This document shows, piece after piece, positions 36,225 through 45,251 of a DNA stretch of 64,000 nt. This stretch comes from Kaistella jeonii (GTDB lineage: Bacteria > Bacteroidota > Bacteroidia > Flavobacteriales > Weeksellaceae). The stretch covers positions 19,867 through 83,866 of the forward strand of contig NZ_JSYL01000010.1 in assembly GCF_000812865.1 (NCBI RefSeq), given 5' to 3'. Every line of letters starts with the position of its first letter. Within the stretch, counting starts at the first letter, position 1. Both the position numbers and the translations under genes were made by a program. The notes beneath the pieces were generated by a model that did not search any database, had not been told where the DNA came from, and worked only from the letters and a program-made list of their open reading frames with translations.

Positions 36225-37475
36225 TTACAAATCTCCGCCATGATTATCAAGTTGTCCTTCCCATTTGGAAACAGCAGATGTTGCTAAAGCATTTCCTAAA
36301 ACGTTGGTCATACTTCTTCCCATATCACAAAAATGGTCGATTGGTAAAATCAAAGCAATTCCTTCTGGTGGAATACCAAACATGGTACAAGTCGCGACGA
36401 TGATGACCAAACTCGCTCTTGGAACGCCGGCAATTCCTTTTGAGGTTAACATTAAAACTAAAAGCATAATGATCTGTTGCCCCAAAGTCATCTCGATGCC
36501 ATAAATCTGGGCAATAAATATCGCTGCGAAAGTCATGTACATCATACTTCCATCGAGGTTAAAGGAATATCCTAAAGGTAAAATGAAGGAGACAATTCTA
36601 TTGTTACACCCAAATCTTTCCAGTTCTTCAACGAGTTTCGGGAAAACCGCTTCGGAACTTGTGGTAGAAAATGCGATGAGCAAAGGTTCTTTTATTCTTC
36701 GTAATAATTCAAAAAGTCGGTTTCCTAAAATTAAATATCCTACGATGCAGAGAACAAGCCATAAAATTGCCAAGGCGAAGAAAAAATCTCTTAAATAAAT
36801 GGCGTAAACTTTGAAAATATCAAAACCATTTGTGGCAACTACTGCTGCGATGGCTCCTAAAACTCCAAGTGGCGCAAACCACATAATATAACCGACCATT
36901 TTTAGAATGGCATGTGCACAAATATCTAAAGCGCGAACAATAGGTTTCGTATATTCTTCGCCCATATTAGCTAAAGCAATTCCGAACATAATGGAGAAAA
37001 CTACGATCTGTAAAACTTCATTGGTGGCAAATGCTTCAAACAAACTTTTCGGAATAATATGTTTTACAAATTCTTCTAAAGATAAACCTTGACTGTTTGC
37101 GACCACATCTCCGGCTGCATCTGCAGCAGGTTTTGCGAGTTGCATAACGCGACCAGGTTCTAACCAATTTACAAAAGCCAATCCGATCATTAACGAAACT
37201 AAAGAAGCGGTAATAAACCAAAGCATCGCTTTTGAGCCGACTCTACCAATCATTTTGATGTCACTCATTTTTGCAATTCCCACTACTAAAGTGGTAAAAA
37301 CCAAAGGCGCGATAATCATCTGTACAAGACGGATGAAAATAGTTCCGAGTAATTTAATATTTTTCGAAAATCCCGCTGAACTTTCTGGATATTGCGTATG
37401 AACAACTCCACCCATAATGACCCCGATAACTAAGGCAATGATAATAAAGATGAACAGTTTGTTTTGACCTTTCAT
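36225..37475 (-). CDS. Dicarboxylate/amino acid:cation symporter (GltP/DctA family)
   Basis: A 416-residue membrane transporter with about eight helices and the two re-entrant loops of the family: the Ser-rich hairpin AFSTTSSEAVFPKLVEEL and the SFNLDGSMMYMTFAAIF segment, plus the C-terminal PIDHFCDMGRSMTNVLGNALA that binds substrate and cation. It imports glutamate, aspartate or C4-dicarboxylates with H+ or Na+. The start MKGQNKLFIF at 37475 is supported by a -7 box TATATTTG at 37499-37506, which lies downstream of the alternative ATG at 37550. Confidence 0.93.
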   Translation of the reverse strand: MKGQNKLFIFIIIALVIGVIMGGVVHTQYPESSAGFSKNIKLLGTIFIRLVQMIIAPLVFTTLVVGIAKMSDIKMIGRVGSKAMLWFITASLVSLMIGLAFVNWLEPGRVMQLAKPAADAAGDVVANSQGLSLEEFVKHIIPKSLFEAFATNEVLQIVVFSIMFGIALANMGEEYTKPIVRALDICAHAILKMVGYIMWFAPLGVLGAIAAVVATNGFDIFKVYAIYLRDFFFALAILWLVLCIVGYLILGNRLFELLRRIKEPLLIAFSTTSSEAVFPKLVEELERFGCNNRIVSFILPLGYSFNLDGSMMYMTFAAIFIAQIYGIEMTLGQQIIMLLVLMLTSKGIAGVPRASLVIIVATCTMFGIPPEGIALILPIDHFCDMGRSMTNVLGNALATSAVSKWEGQLDNHGGDL

Positions 37476-37543
37476 ATGTTGATTTTTTGTAACGGTTACA
37501 AATATATGTTTTTTTGCGAAACACTGATTTAGATTTCTGCTTT

Positions 37544-37710
37544 TGGACAAGCGATTAGCTCAATGCTATTTATATTTTTAATTTAATCGCCGAAACTCTG
37601 GACAAGCGATTGAAGTGGAAATCCTTTTTTTTGTGCAGGGAAAAGCGCTGGCAAAAAAAGATTGCAGCGAAAAGCGCGGTCCCGATAAGAAACATCAGTT
37701 TCTTATCGGG
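37544..37710. repeat. Intergenic repeat element, copy 1, with a 13-bp palindrome
   Basis: The region contains TGGACAAGCGATT twice (37544-37556 and 37599-37611), the segment GATTGAAGTGGAAATCC followed by T-rich sequence, then AAAAGCG units, and ends in a perfect inverted repeat CCCGATAAGAAAC/GTTTCTTATCGGG (37681-37693 and 37698-37710). It is a diverged relative of the elements at 45101 and 62277. No coding potential was seen. Confidence 0.6.
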
Positions 37711-37722
37711 ATGGCCCAAAAT

Positions 37723-37749
37723 AAAAAAACCCCTGAAAAATCAGAGGTT
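37723..37749 (-). terminator. Terminator of the BON/SH3 operon
   Basis: On the minus strand AACCTCTGA pairs with TCAGGGGTT (one G-T pair) around a 4-nt loop and is followed by seven T. Confidence 0.8.
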
Positions 37750-37771
37750 CCGTAGTATGTTTAAGTAGAAA

Positions 37772-38191
37772 TTAAGCTTTCAAATATCTTGCGTAAGCAT
37801 AACCTTCTTCTCCATCGGCAGTTTTCACTTTCCACCAATCATCGTTGGTTTGTTCAACCAAAGTGACAGATTCGCCTTTTGCAGCTTTACCAACAATGGC
37901 AGCATCTGTAGAAGCTTCCTGTCGGATATTCAAATTAGAATCTTCTGTAGCAACCGTTAATGAAGCTCCAGCTGCCAAACCAGCAACCTGAACATCAACA
38001 TTAATATCGGAAGCGGAATACGTAGAATCGATCGCTCCTAAAGCGTTCCAAACCGCATCTTTTGCAGAACTTGAACCAGCGTGACCTGAAACATAAAGAA
38101 TCCCATCCTGTTCTGTAACCTGAAGATTTGAAACTCCGGCTGATTGTGCTGCAGAAATTACTCCAGCGTATTTATCTTGTAATGCACTCAT
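37772..38191 (-). CDS. BON-like domain plus bacterial SH3 domain protein
   Basis: A 139-residue protein. Residues 1-72 resemble a BON domain (GVSNLQVTEQDGILYVSGHAGS). Residues 75-139 are a bacterial SH3 domain (LNIRQEASTDAAIVGKAAKGESVTLVEQTNDDWWKVKT...EGYAYARYL), which usually binds peptidoglycan. No signal peptide is visible, although SH3b domains normally act outside the cytoplasm. It starts 6 nt after the BON lipoprotein stop, so the two are coexpressed. Similar Bacteroidota proteins pair BON with LysM; here SH3 takes that place. Confidence 0.75.
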   Translation of the reverse strand: MSALQDKYAGVISAAQSAGVSNLQVTEQDGILYVSGHAGSSSAKDAVWNALGAIDSTYSASDINVDVQVAGLAAGASLTVATEDSNLNIRQEASTDAAIVGKAAKGESVTLVEQTNDDWWKVKTADGEEGYAYARYLKA

Positions 38192-38197
38192 TTTTAA

Positions 38198-38677
38198 TTA
38201 TTTTACGGTATAGTTATAATTTACTTTCCCTGCTTTCAAAGCATCTACAGACATTTTGATTTGTTTTGCCTGTGCTTGAGAAACGTTTCCTGTCAAAGTT
38301 AATTCGCCATTTACCACTTCTACTTTTACAGAAGGGAAATCTTTCACGGCATCTGTAACTTTTTGCTGAACCATAGGATCAACTGCAGAAACTGTCTCTA
38401 CTACAACGGGAGCTGCGATCGTAGACATATCCATTACATCTTTCACGCCAGGAATCGCTTTTAAGGAAGCTATCATATTATCTTTTGAAGCTTGATCAGC
38501 AAAAGTTCCGCTTAAATGTGCAGTACCATCTTTTACTTCAACCGACGCATTTGGATTCGCAGTTACAACAGTAGTTGCCTGAGTTTGAAGCTCTGCATCA
38601 GAAACTTTCTTTTTACAAGAGATAGAACCGATAGACACGGCAAGTGCCAAAGCAGCCATTGCAATTGTTTTTTTCAT
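38198..38677 (-). CDS. Lipoprotein with two BON domains
   Basis: A 159-residue lipoprotein with lipobox IGSISC (Cys21) and two BON domains: about 35-88 (NASVEVKDGTAHLSGTFADQASK) and 100-158 (VKVEVVNGELTLTGNVSQAQAK). BON domains bind phospholipid or other envelope partners in OsmY and related stress proteins. It is the first gene of an operon with the BON/SH3 protein. A -7 box TAAATTTG lies at 38712-38719 (minus strand), with a large palindrome just upstream. Confidence 0.82.
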   Translation of the reverse strand: MKKTIAMAALALAVSIGSISCKKKVSDAELQTQATTVVTANPNASVEVKDGTAHLSGTFADQASKDNMIASLKAIPGVKDVMDMSTIAAPVVVETVSAVDPMVQQKVTDAVKDFPSVKVEVVNGELTLTGNVSQAQAKQIKMSVDALKAGKVNYNYTVK

Positions 38678-38746
38678 AGTTATATGTATTTAATGTTAAA
38701 AATTATGAATTCAAATTTAATAATAATATCTTCTTTTAAATCTTTC

Positions 38747-38780
38747 TATATGATAAATTTTTCTTAAAATTTATCATATA
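38747..38780. promoter_or_regulatory. Perfect 15-bp AT-rich inverted repeat upstream of the BON operon
   Basis: TATATGATAAATTTT (38747-38761) and AAAATTTATCATATA (38766-38780) are exact complements around a 4-nt loop. It lies immediately upstream of where the -33 region of the BON promoter should be and is not followed by a T-run on the minus strand, so an operator is as likely as a terminator. Confidence 0.5.
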
Positions 38781-38818
38781 ACAGTTAATTCGTAGAGAAT
38801 ATGGCACAATAAAGATGG

Positions 38819-39439
38819 TTAAAGAGAAGAGTTGTTAACTATCATCCGGAAGGTCAGATTGATTCTTGGTGCAAATATTTTTTTTGTGGGCGGTAATCGG
38901 TGAACCCAAAAACTTTGAGTTTGATCTTTCATTATCAGCAGACTTCCGTTGGCTAAAACCAATTCAACTTTTTCTTTCGTTATTTTATGTTTGAAGGAAA
39001 ATTTTCTTTCGGCACCAAAACTTAAAGAAGCAATTGCACCATTTTTTTTCAAATCTTTTTCGCCGTCGCTGTGATAAGCCATTCCTTCATTTCCGTCGTG
39101 GTACAGATTGAGCAAACAGGAATTAAATTTTTCACCGGTTTTTTCTTCTGTTAATTTTTTGAGTTCTAAAAGTTGCGGCGTCCATTTCAAAGCTTTTTTA
39201 GTGGAATTGGAATAAGTGTATTCGAAATTTTCGTCGCCGTACCACGCCACTTTTCTTTTCGTAATGATTTTTTTACCGAAGATGATGGCTTCATCATTTC
39301 GCCACTCGATTGTTTTGAAAAGATGATCAAAGAATTCATTCGCTTTTTCTTCCTTTAAAATTTTACCGTAATAATTTACCGTTCCATCTTGTGGAAGGAG
39401 ATTTTTCTGTGGATCTGCGATATTTTCAAATAATTCCAT
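38819..39439 (-). CDS. alkB: AlkB-family alpha-ketoglutarate-dependent dioxygenase
   Basis: A 206-residue Fe(II)/2-oxoglutarate oxygenase that repairs alkylated bases. The iron triad is H123 and D125 (YHSDGE) with H180 (WVHRLP); 2-oxoglutarate is held by R192 and R198 (PRINLTFR). The sequence is of the short AlkB/ABH2-like type frequent in Bacteroidota. It stands alone, divergent from the CocE-type hydrolase. Confidence 0.92.
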   Translation of the reverse strand: MELFENIADPQKNLLPQDGTVNYYGKILKEEKANEFFDHLFKTIEWRNDEAIIFGKKIITKRKVAWYGDENFEYTYSNSTKKALKWTPQLLELKKLTEEKTGEKFNSCLLNLYHDGNEGMAYHSDGEKDLKKNGAIASLSFGAERKFSFKHKITKEKVELVLANGSLLIMKDQTQSFWVHRLPPTKKIFAPRINLTFRMIVNNSSL

Positions 39440-39584
39440 GAATATAATTTAAAGTTCAAATTTCTGTTTTTTATTTTATAAATTCGTTCAAAATTATTTC
39501 TATGAAATCGCTAGGTTTTTTTTAAAGGAGACGACAACTGAAAAGGCGATTACATATGACCACTAAAAATAATAAAATTTACAT

Positions 39585-41441
39585 ATGAAAAAATACTTTC
39601 AAATTACTTTTATCTTTTTAATGATTTTTGGCTTTGCTCAAAACAAGCCGGATAATACTTTTGTTAAGGATCATTACACCAAAAAAGAAGTTTATATCAC
39701 GATGCGCGATGGTGTGAAACTCTTCACTTCTATTTACACGCCAAAAGATATTTCGAAAAATAAAAAACTTCCTTTTATAATGCAGCGAACCTGCTACAGC
39801 ATTGCACCGTACGGAGAAACTGAATTTCCGAGATCTTTGGGTCCTAATAAATATTTGATGCAGGATGAATATATTTTCGTTTACCAGGATGTTCGCGGAA
39901 GATATATGAGTGAAGGAAGCTGGACGAATATGACGCCGCAAGTAGAACACAAATCTAAAAAAGATGTGGACGAAAGCACCGATACTTATGACACCATCGA
40001 TTGGCTCATCAAAAATGTAGATAACAATAATAAAAAAGTCGGTCAGTACGGAACTTCTTATCCGGGATTTTATACGGCTGCAGGGATTTTGTCTGATCAT
40101 CCGGCTTTAGTGGCATCTTCTCCACAAGCGCCAATCTCAGATTTTTGGAACAATGATTTTTTACATAATGGAAAATTCATGTTAGGATATTTCCGAACGT
40201 TCCCTGTGTTTGGAATTCAGAAAACGAAGGCTGAAAAAGAGGGTTGGTTTATGGACACTTTCATTAAACCGACGTCAGAAGATGGTTTGAAATTCTACAG
40301 AGACATGGGAACTTTGAAAGATGGTTACGAAAAATATTATAAAAATAATTTCTTCATGACCGAAATTATGAACCATCCAAACTATGATTATTTCTGGCAA
40401 AAAAGAAGTTTACTTCCTCATTTGAAAAACGTCAATCACGCCGTAATGACTGTTGGTGGTTGGTTTGATGCTGAAGATCTTTCAGGACCTTTAAATATTT
40501 ATAAAACGATTGAAAGAACGAGTCCGAAAGCGAAGAATACTATCGTTATGGGACCTTTTTCTCACGGTGGTTGGGGAAGAGAAACCGGAAAAGCATTTCA
40601 AAACGACATTTATTTCGGAGATAGCATCGCGACTTACTACCAGAAAAATCTGGAAACTAAATTCTTTAATCATTATTTAAAAGGCGATACCAAAACCGAT
40701 GCGGGAATTCCGGAAGCTGTGATGTTTGATACCGGAAGTAAAGAATGGCGGGAATTTGCGCAATATCCGCCGAAAAACGCGAAGAAAATGAATTTTTATA
40801 TGGCAGATGGAACTTTGAAAAATTCCGCTGCTAATAATTTTACGGAATATTACAGCGATCCTTCAAACCCAGTTTTGAGTTCAGCGAACTTGAAAGATTT
40901 TAATGGTTTTACTCCTAGAAATTACATGAGCGAAGACCAGAGATTTGCAGAAGGAAGACCAGATGTTGCCACTTTTACGACAGATATTCTAACAGAAGAC
41001 ATGACCTTCGGCGGAGAATTAATGGCAAAACTCAATATTGCTTCTACATCTACTGATGCAGATTTCGCCGTAAAATTAATTGATGTTTATCCAGAAGATT
41101 TTGTACCGAAAGAGAAAAAAGACGGTGTGATTTATGGCAATTATCACCAAATGGTGCGAAGCGAAATTATGCCTGCACGATTTAGAAATTCGCGGGAAAA
41201 GCCGGAAGCTCTGGTTCCGAATCAAAAAACCGCGGTCGATTTTAAATTACAGGATGTGATGCATACTTTCAAAAAAGGACATCGAATTCAGATTCAGATT
41301 TCAAGCACCTGGTTTCCTTTGTTTACGGTAAACCCTCAAAAATTTATGGATAATCCAAATTTTGCGACTAAGAAAGATTATACAAAAGCGATGATCAAAA
41401 TATTTGGGGACAGTTCTTTAGAAGTTGATGTTTTAAAGTAA
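39585..41441 (+). CDS. Exported CocE/NonD-family acyl hydrolase (X-Pro dipeptidyl-peptidase S15-like)
   Basis: A 618-residue protein with a signal peptide at 1-19 (IFGFAQ). The alpha/beta-hydrolase core carries the nucleophile S158 in GQYGTSYPG, DQD-type strand VYQDVRGRYMSEG, and the catalytic His in GPFSHGGWGRE. A C-terminal jelly-roll domain (DFKLQDVMHTFKKGHRIQIQISSTW) is the PepX C-terminal module. Members hydrolyse esters, N-acyl amino acids or X-Pro peptides, and sequence alone does not decide which. It acts in the periplasm. Confidence 0.9.
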   Translation: MKKYFQITFIFLMIFGFAQNKPDNTFVKDHYTKKEVYITMRDGVKLFTSIYTPKDISKNKKLPFIMQRTCYSIAPYGETEFPRSLGPNKYLMQDEYIFVYQDVRGRYMSEGSWTNMTPQVEHKSKKDVDESTDTYDTIDWLIKNVDNNNKKVGQYGTSYPGFYTAAGILSDHPALVASSPQAPISDFWNNDFLHNGKFMLGYFRTFPVFGIQKTKAEKEGWFMDTFIKPTSEDGLKFYRDMGTLKDGYEKYYKNNFFMTEIMNHPNYDYFWQKRSLLPHLKNVNHAVMTVGGWFDAEDLSGPLNIYKTIERTSPKAKNTIVMGPFSHGGWGRETGKAFQNDIYFGDSIATYYQKNLETKFFNHYLKGDTKTDAGIPEAVMFDTGSKEWREFAQYPPKNAKKMNFYMADGTLKNSAANNFTEYYSDPSNPVLSSANLKDFNGFTPRNYMSEDQRFAEGRPDVATFTTDILTEDMTFGGELMAKLNIASTSTDADFAVKLIDVYPEDFVPKEKKDGVIYGNYHQMVRSEIMPARFRNSREKPEALVPNQKTAVDFKLQDVMHTFKKGHRIQIQISSTWFPLFTVNPQKFMDNPNFATKKDYTKAMIKIFGDSSLEVDVLK

Positions 41442-41670
41442 TATTTATATATCAACAGCAGTAGCAACAACCTCACATTTTGCACCTTTTAACATTACCT
41501 AAAAATTACAAATTTATCCTAATTTTCTTCGAAAAATTTCAAATTTTTAACAACAACTTAATATAATTGAAATTGATAGCTCTGAATATTCATGAATCAC
41601 TTAATAAACATTTGCAAAACATATTTTTAGATTAAGATTAAGTTTTATATTTGTATAAAAACATATTGAG

Positions 41671-42510
41671 ATGAAAAAAATTTACACCTTAGTTGCTATC
41701 GTTTGCTTGTCGCTGCATTTAAGTGCACAAAATGCATCAAAAAGCGCTCACATTATTAAATTGATGGATGGAAAAGAAATGAAAGGAACTGTTGTAAAAG
41801 TTTCTGCCAATGAAGTTACTTTTGTCTATGAGGGAGAAAAAGCAGAATACACGGTGAAAAATTCTGACATTGAAAAAATCGAACATTCAAGTGGAAGAGT
41901 TGAGGTGTATAATAATAAAGTGGTTAAAAACGACAATAAAGATTTATCTGCAAAAAAATATACCCGCGCTGAAAGAAAGAATAAGATTGCAATAATGCCG
42001 TTTACTTTTTTTGTTGAAAATGATTTGGGACCCGAGCAAATCGGTTTGAAAGCGCAGGAAGACACTTATGGATTGATCGCCAGGAATACACCTGGTTACA
42101 CAATTTTAGATGCCAGAACTACAAATGCACTTTTGAACAGAGCCGGTGCTAAGAAAGAAAATATTGCAAATTTTACGATGGAAGATCTTTGTGAGATCGT
42201 GGGCGCTGAATATATTATTACTGGAACCGTATCGCAAACCAAAGCCGATAAAATTGAAAACGAGCGAGGACGTGTCGAAGTAAAACCAGAAACCAAGGGT
42301 AATGATGTTCTTACTGGCATCACCGGTATTGCGACTGGCTCCAAAAGTAAACAGCAAAATTACAATGTGGCCGTAACTGTACATATTTACAAAGATGACA
42401 ATACCAGTATTTACAGCCGTTCACACAAAGCATTTTTTCCCAGTACAGACGGTTCTTTCGCCGATCCTTTACAGTATATTATGAAAAGAAATCCGCTTTA
42501 TAAAAAATAA
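41671..42510 (+). CDS. Exported CsgG/LpoB-like protein
   Basis: A 279-residue protein with a signal peptide at 1-19 (HLSAQ). Residues 25-72 form a small beta domain (IIKLMDGKEMKGTVVKVSANEVTFVY cut as a barrel-like motif), followed after a Lys-rich linker by a region from about 107 (KNKIAIMPFTF) to 265 with the alternating pattern of CsgG/LpoB domains, including AEYIITGTVSQT and YNVAVTVHIYK. These proteins assemble envelope complexes or activate cell-wall synthases. No lipobox is present, so it is probably soluble. A -7 box TATATTTG is at 41646-41653. Confidence 0.65.
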   Translation: MKKIYTLVAIVCLSLHLSAQNASKSAHIIKLMDGKEMKGTVVKVSANEVTFVYEGEKAEYTVKNSDIEKIEHSSGRVEVYNNKVVKNDNKDLSAKKYTRAERKNKIAIMPFTFFVENDLGPEQIGLKAQEDTYGLIARNTPGYTILDARTTNALLNRAGAKKENIANFTMEDLCEIVGAEYIITGTVSQTKADKIENERGRVEVKPETKGNDVLTGITGIATGSKSKQQNYNVAVTVHIYKDDNTSIYSRSHKAFFPSTDGSFADPLQYIMKRNPLYKK

Positions 42511-42657
42511 TTATTGGTCGCACAAGATTCAATGGTAGTATTTATTGAAATCTAAATTGTACTATTTTTCATCAATATTATCCTTTTTAGATTTTGAATC
42601 ACGATGTAATAAAATCTGTTTTACTCTGAAAAGCTAAATAAATTTAAACTGTATTTT

Positions 42658-43515
42658 CTATTTTCCTTTTCCCAAATGGTAATAAGCCAACATTTTATAA
42701 TATAATTTTGCCGCTAAAAAAGCAGTTGGTTTCGGCATCGGAGAATCCATTAATTCTACAATATCAAAAGCTACCACATTGCATTTTTCAAAAACTTTTT
42801 TTAACAATTCTAAAGTTGGATACCATTGCAAACCACCTGGTTCGGGTGTTCCTGTTGAAGGCGCAATCGATGGATCGAATGCGTCTAAATCAATCGTGAT
42901 ATAAACATTTCCGGAAACTTTTTCTAAAACATCATCGATCCAGTCTGCTTTTTTAGCGATTTCGTGTGCCCAGAAACATTGCTCCTTATTTACATGTTCC
43001 ATTTCTTCGATGTCGCAAGAACGAATTCCAACCTGTACCAAATTGTGCTTTTTGCTCGCTTCAAAAACGGCACAAGCATGATTGGAAGTGCTTCCATGAA
43101 AATCTGGACGCAAATCAGTATGCGCATCTAATTGCAAAATAGTTAATTTTTCATACTTTTCTCCAACTGCACGAATTGAACCGATAGAAACAGAATGTTC
43201 CCCACCAAAAAGCGTGAATAATTTTCCGTAGTTGCTCAAAAGTTCTTTCGTTTTTTGATAAACTGCTTCTGTCATTGCTTCGGGTGAAGATTTTTCTATG
43301 ATTTCGCCACCAAGAAAAATGCCTTCCAAATAAGGCTCGGTATTGGTTTCGATATCATACAATTCCATGTTTTCGGAAGCATCTAAAAAAAGCTCCGGAC
43401 CTTTGTCAGCACCTTTTCCCCAAGTGGAAGTTCCATCGTAAGGAACGGTTACGAGCATTACTTTTGAAGTTTCCAGCTGAGCATTTTCTTCGGGAATTCC
43501 GGCGTATGTTTTCAT
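42658..43515 (-). CDS. speB: Agmatinase
   Basis: A 285-residue ureohydrolase that converts agmatine to putrescine and urea. The binuclear Mn site is complete: His of GGEHSVSIG, the DAHTD cluster, and the two Asp of IDLDAFDPS. The sequence SRSCDIEEMEH-like region (VGIRSCDIEEME) fits agmatinase rather than arginase. It is encoded near the arginine decarboxylase (45252-46643), both on the minus strand, giving a complete arginine to putrescine route. A -7 box TATCTTTG is at 43553-43560. Confidence 0.93.
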   Translation of the reverse strand: MKTYAGIPEENAQLETSKVMLVTVPYDGTSTWGKGADKGPELFLDASENMELYDIETNTEPYLEGIFLGGEIIEKSSPEAMTEAVYQKTKELLSNYGKLFTLFGGEHSVSIGSIRAVGEKYEKLTILQLDAHTDLRPDFHGSTSNHACAVFEASKKHNLVQVGIRSCDIEEMEHVNKEQCFWAHEIAKKADWIDDVLEKVSGNVYITIDLDAFDPSIAPSTGTPEPGGLQWYPTLELLKKVFEKCNVVAFDIVELMDSPMPKPTAFLAAKLYYKMLAYYHLGKGK

Positions 43516-43655
43516 GAATTATTTTCGGTTTTAAGTTTTGAATTTAGATTGTCAAAGATAAGAAAATGGCGTTACAATTAATAAAAATGAAATCTCTTTT
43601 GAGGTTCTACTTTTAATTACTCATTCTAAATCCTTAAATTTGTAAAAATTCTCAA

Positions 43656-44336
43656 ATGCCATTAAAAGCAGTACTATTTGATATGGATGGAGTCATCGTT
43701 GACACTGAACCACTCCACCGAAAAGCGTATTATAAAATGTTTCATGATCTGGGAATTGAGGTTTCCGAAGAATTATACACTTCTTTCACGGGAGCGTCGA
43801 CAAAGAAAGTTTGCGAAACTTTGGTCTCAAAATATCAACTTGAAAAAAATCAGGAAGAATTAGCGGTCATTAAAAGAAAATATTTCAAGGATTATTTTTA
43901 TAATGATGCAGATTTCCATCTTCTTCCCGGAGTTAAAAATTTGATTGAAAATTATTTTGAAAACGGAATTAAACTCGTGTTGGCTTCTTCTGCAAGTATG
44001 ACGACGATAAATATGGTTTTTGAGAAATTTGCATTGGAGAAATATTTCATTGGAAAAATAAGTGGTGCCGATTTGAAAGAGTCAAAACCTCATCCGGAAG
44101 TATTTTTAATTGCTGCTGAAATAGCGAATGAAGCCAAAGAAAACTGCATGGTGATTGAAGATTCTACGAATGGAATTATTGCAGCACATTCTGCAGGTAT
44201 ATTTTGCGTGGCTTACAAAAGTGAACATTCGTTGGCTCAAAACTATGAAAAAGCAAATTTGGTCATTTCAGACTTTGCAGAAATTGAGTTTGAGAAGATT
44301 GAAAGTACATTTATGGCTAATTCACAACAAATTTGA
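43656..44336 (+). CDS. HAD-superfamily phosphatase/phosphomutase-like hydrolase
   Basis: A 226-residue HAD subfamily IA protein: motif I D9 and D11 (LFDMDGVIVDTEP), motif II in LASSAS, motif III Lys in KPHPEVF, and motif IV EDSTNGIIAAHSAG. The sequence resembles beta-phosphoglucomutase-like and sugar phosphatase members; the substrate cannot be assigned. A -7 box TAAATTTG lies at 43635-43642, giving a very short leader before the ATG. Confidence 0.85.
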   Translation: MPLKAVLFDMDGVIVDTEPLHRKAYYKMFHDLGIEVSEELYTSFTGASTKKVCETLVSKYQLEKNQEELAVIKRKYFKDYFYNDADFHLLPGVKNLIENYFENGIKLVLASSASMTTINMVFEKFALEKYFIGKISGADLKESKPHPEVFLIAAEIANEAKENCMVIEDSTNGIIAAHSAGIFCVAYKSEHSLAQNYEKANLVISDFAEIEFEKIESTFMANSQQI

Positions 44337-44391
44337 ATAACATCTACCTCGCTGAGTTTAGTTAAAAATTATTTGAGTATAAAAAATTATA

Positions 44392-45024
44392 ATGCTTATG
44401 AAATACTTTTTGCTTTCTATGTTTATGATTAATAGTGTATTGAGCTGTAGTTCTACAAAAATAATTTCAGCACAAAATCAAGAATTTAGTCGGGCTAATT
44501 TCAAACCTAACGCAGTCTACACCGAGATTTTAGAAAATAAAGATCTCACTTTTTATTTTTTTCACGATAAAGAAAAACATCTTTATGTAGCTACAATAAA
44601 AAACACTTCTAGAGATTCGCTTGACTACCTAGGAAGAATCGAAGTTCCTCTCACAAAATATGGCCGTTATACACTTAAAGGAGATGTGATTAAAATTCAG
44701 CGCGATATTGAAAAATCCGTGAATTATACTAGTGGCAGATACACTTCGTCAATTATGTTTTTATTTATTCCGATGAGATTTAATAAATCCAGAGGAGCCG
44801 TTACCGTGGTTGATAAGGAAATAATTACGGAAGGTTTGGTAGAAAAAGATCAAATTAAGATTTACAAAACTTATTTTGGAAGTAAAAATTATAATTTTAA
44901 AAAGAAGAATTTTATTGATCCTGAGAATCTGAATTCCAATTTGATTTTAAATCTTAAATATGGAACTACCGTTGTAAAAGCAGAACCTTATGACCGCTAT
45001 ATTATTACTGTTATTTATAAATAG
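44392..45024 (+). CDS. Hypothetical lipoprotein
   Basis: A 210-residue protein not recognised as a known family. The N-terminus is a lipoprotein signal with lipobox VLSC (INSVLSCSSTK). The mature part is mostly beta-strand with an internal segment SIMFLFIPMRFNKSRGAV. It follows the HAD gene after 55 nt on the same strand. An ATG two codons downstream (44398) is an equally good start. Confidence 0.65.
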   Translation: MLMKYFLLSMFMINSVLSCSSTKIISAQNQEFSRANFKPNAVYTEILENKDLTFYFFHDKEKHLYVATIKNTSRDSLDYLGRIEVPLTKYGRYTLKGDVIKIQRDIEKSVNYTSGRYTSSIMFLFIPMRFNKSRGAVTVVDKEIITEGLVEKDQIKIYKTYFGSKNYNFKKKNFIDPENLNSNLILNLKYGTTVVKAEPYDRYIITVIYK

Positions 45025-45100
45025 TTCTTCCGTCATTTAAAATGTATCACTGTTTACAACGACAATATTTTGCTTTGAAATAACAAAATATCTGAAATTC

Positions 45101-45178
45101 TAGCCGCGATGGAAACGGCATCCTTTTTCTTTTTTTCAAAAAAAGGAAAAGATAAAGTGGACAGCGCGACCTCAATTA
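45101..45178. repeat. Intergenic repeat element, copy 2
   Basis: It begins TAGCCGCGATG and shares the exact 17-mer GAAACGGCATCCTTTTT (45112-45128) with copy 3, followed by T-rich/A-rich complementary tracts, AAAAGATAAAGTGGACAGCG and the end of the unit. Over the first 28 nt it matches copy 3 at 25 positions. Confidence 0.7.
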
Positions 45179-45208
45179 AAAAGGAGCAACTCACTTGTTG
45201 CTCCTTTT
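45179..45208. terminator. Bidirectional terminator between lipoprotein gene and speA
   Basis: A perfect 12-bp stem (AAAAGGAGCAAC/GTTGCTCCTTTT) with a 6-nt loop; T-rich tracts follow on both strands. It most directly serves arginine decarboxylase on the minus strand. Confidence 0.85.
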
Positions 45209-45251
45209 ACTATTTTTAAAATTTCTTCTTTTCTCGAAGAATGATTTCTAT

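Noticed and set aside
37476..37550. Symporter start at 37550
   Set aside because: The -7 box TATATTTG at 37499-37506 lies downstream of it, and the extra residues show no family similarity.
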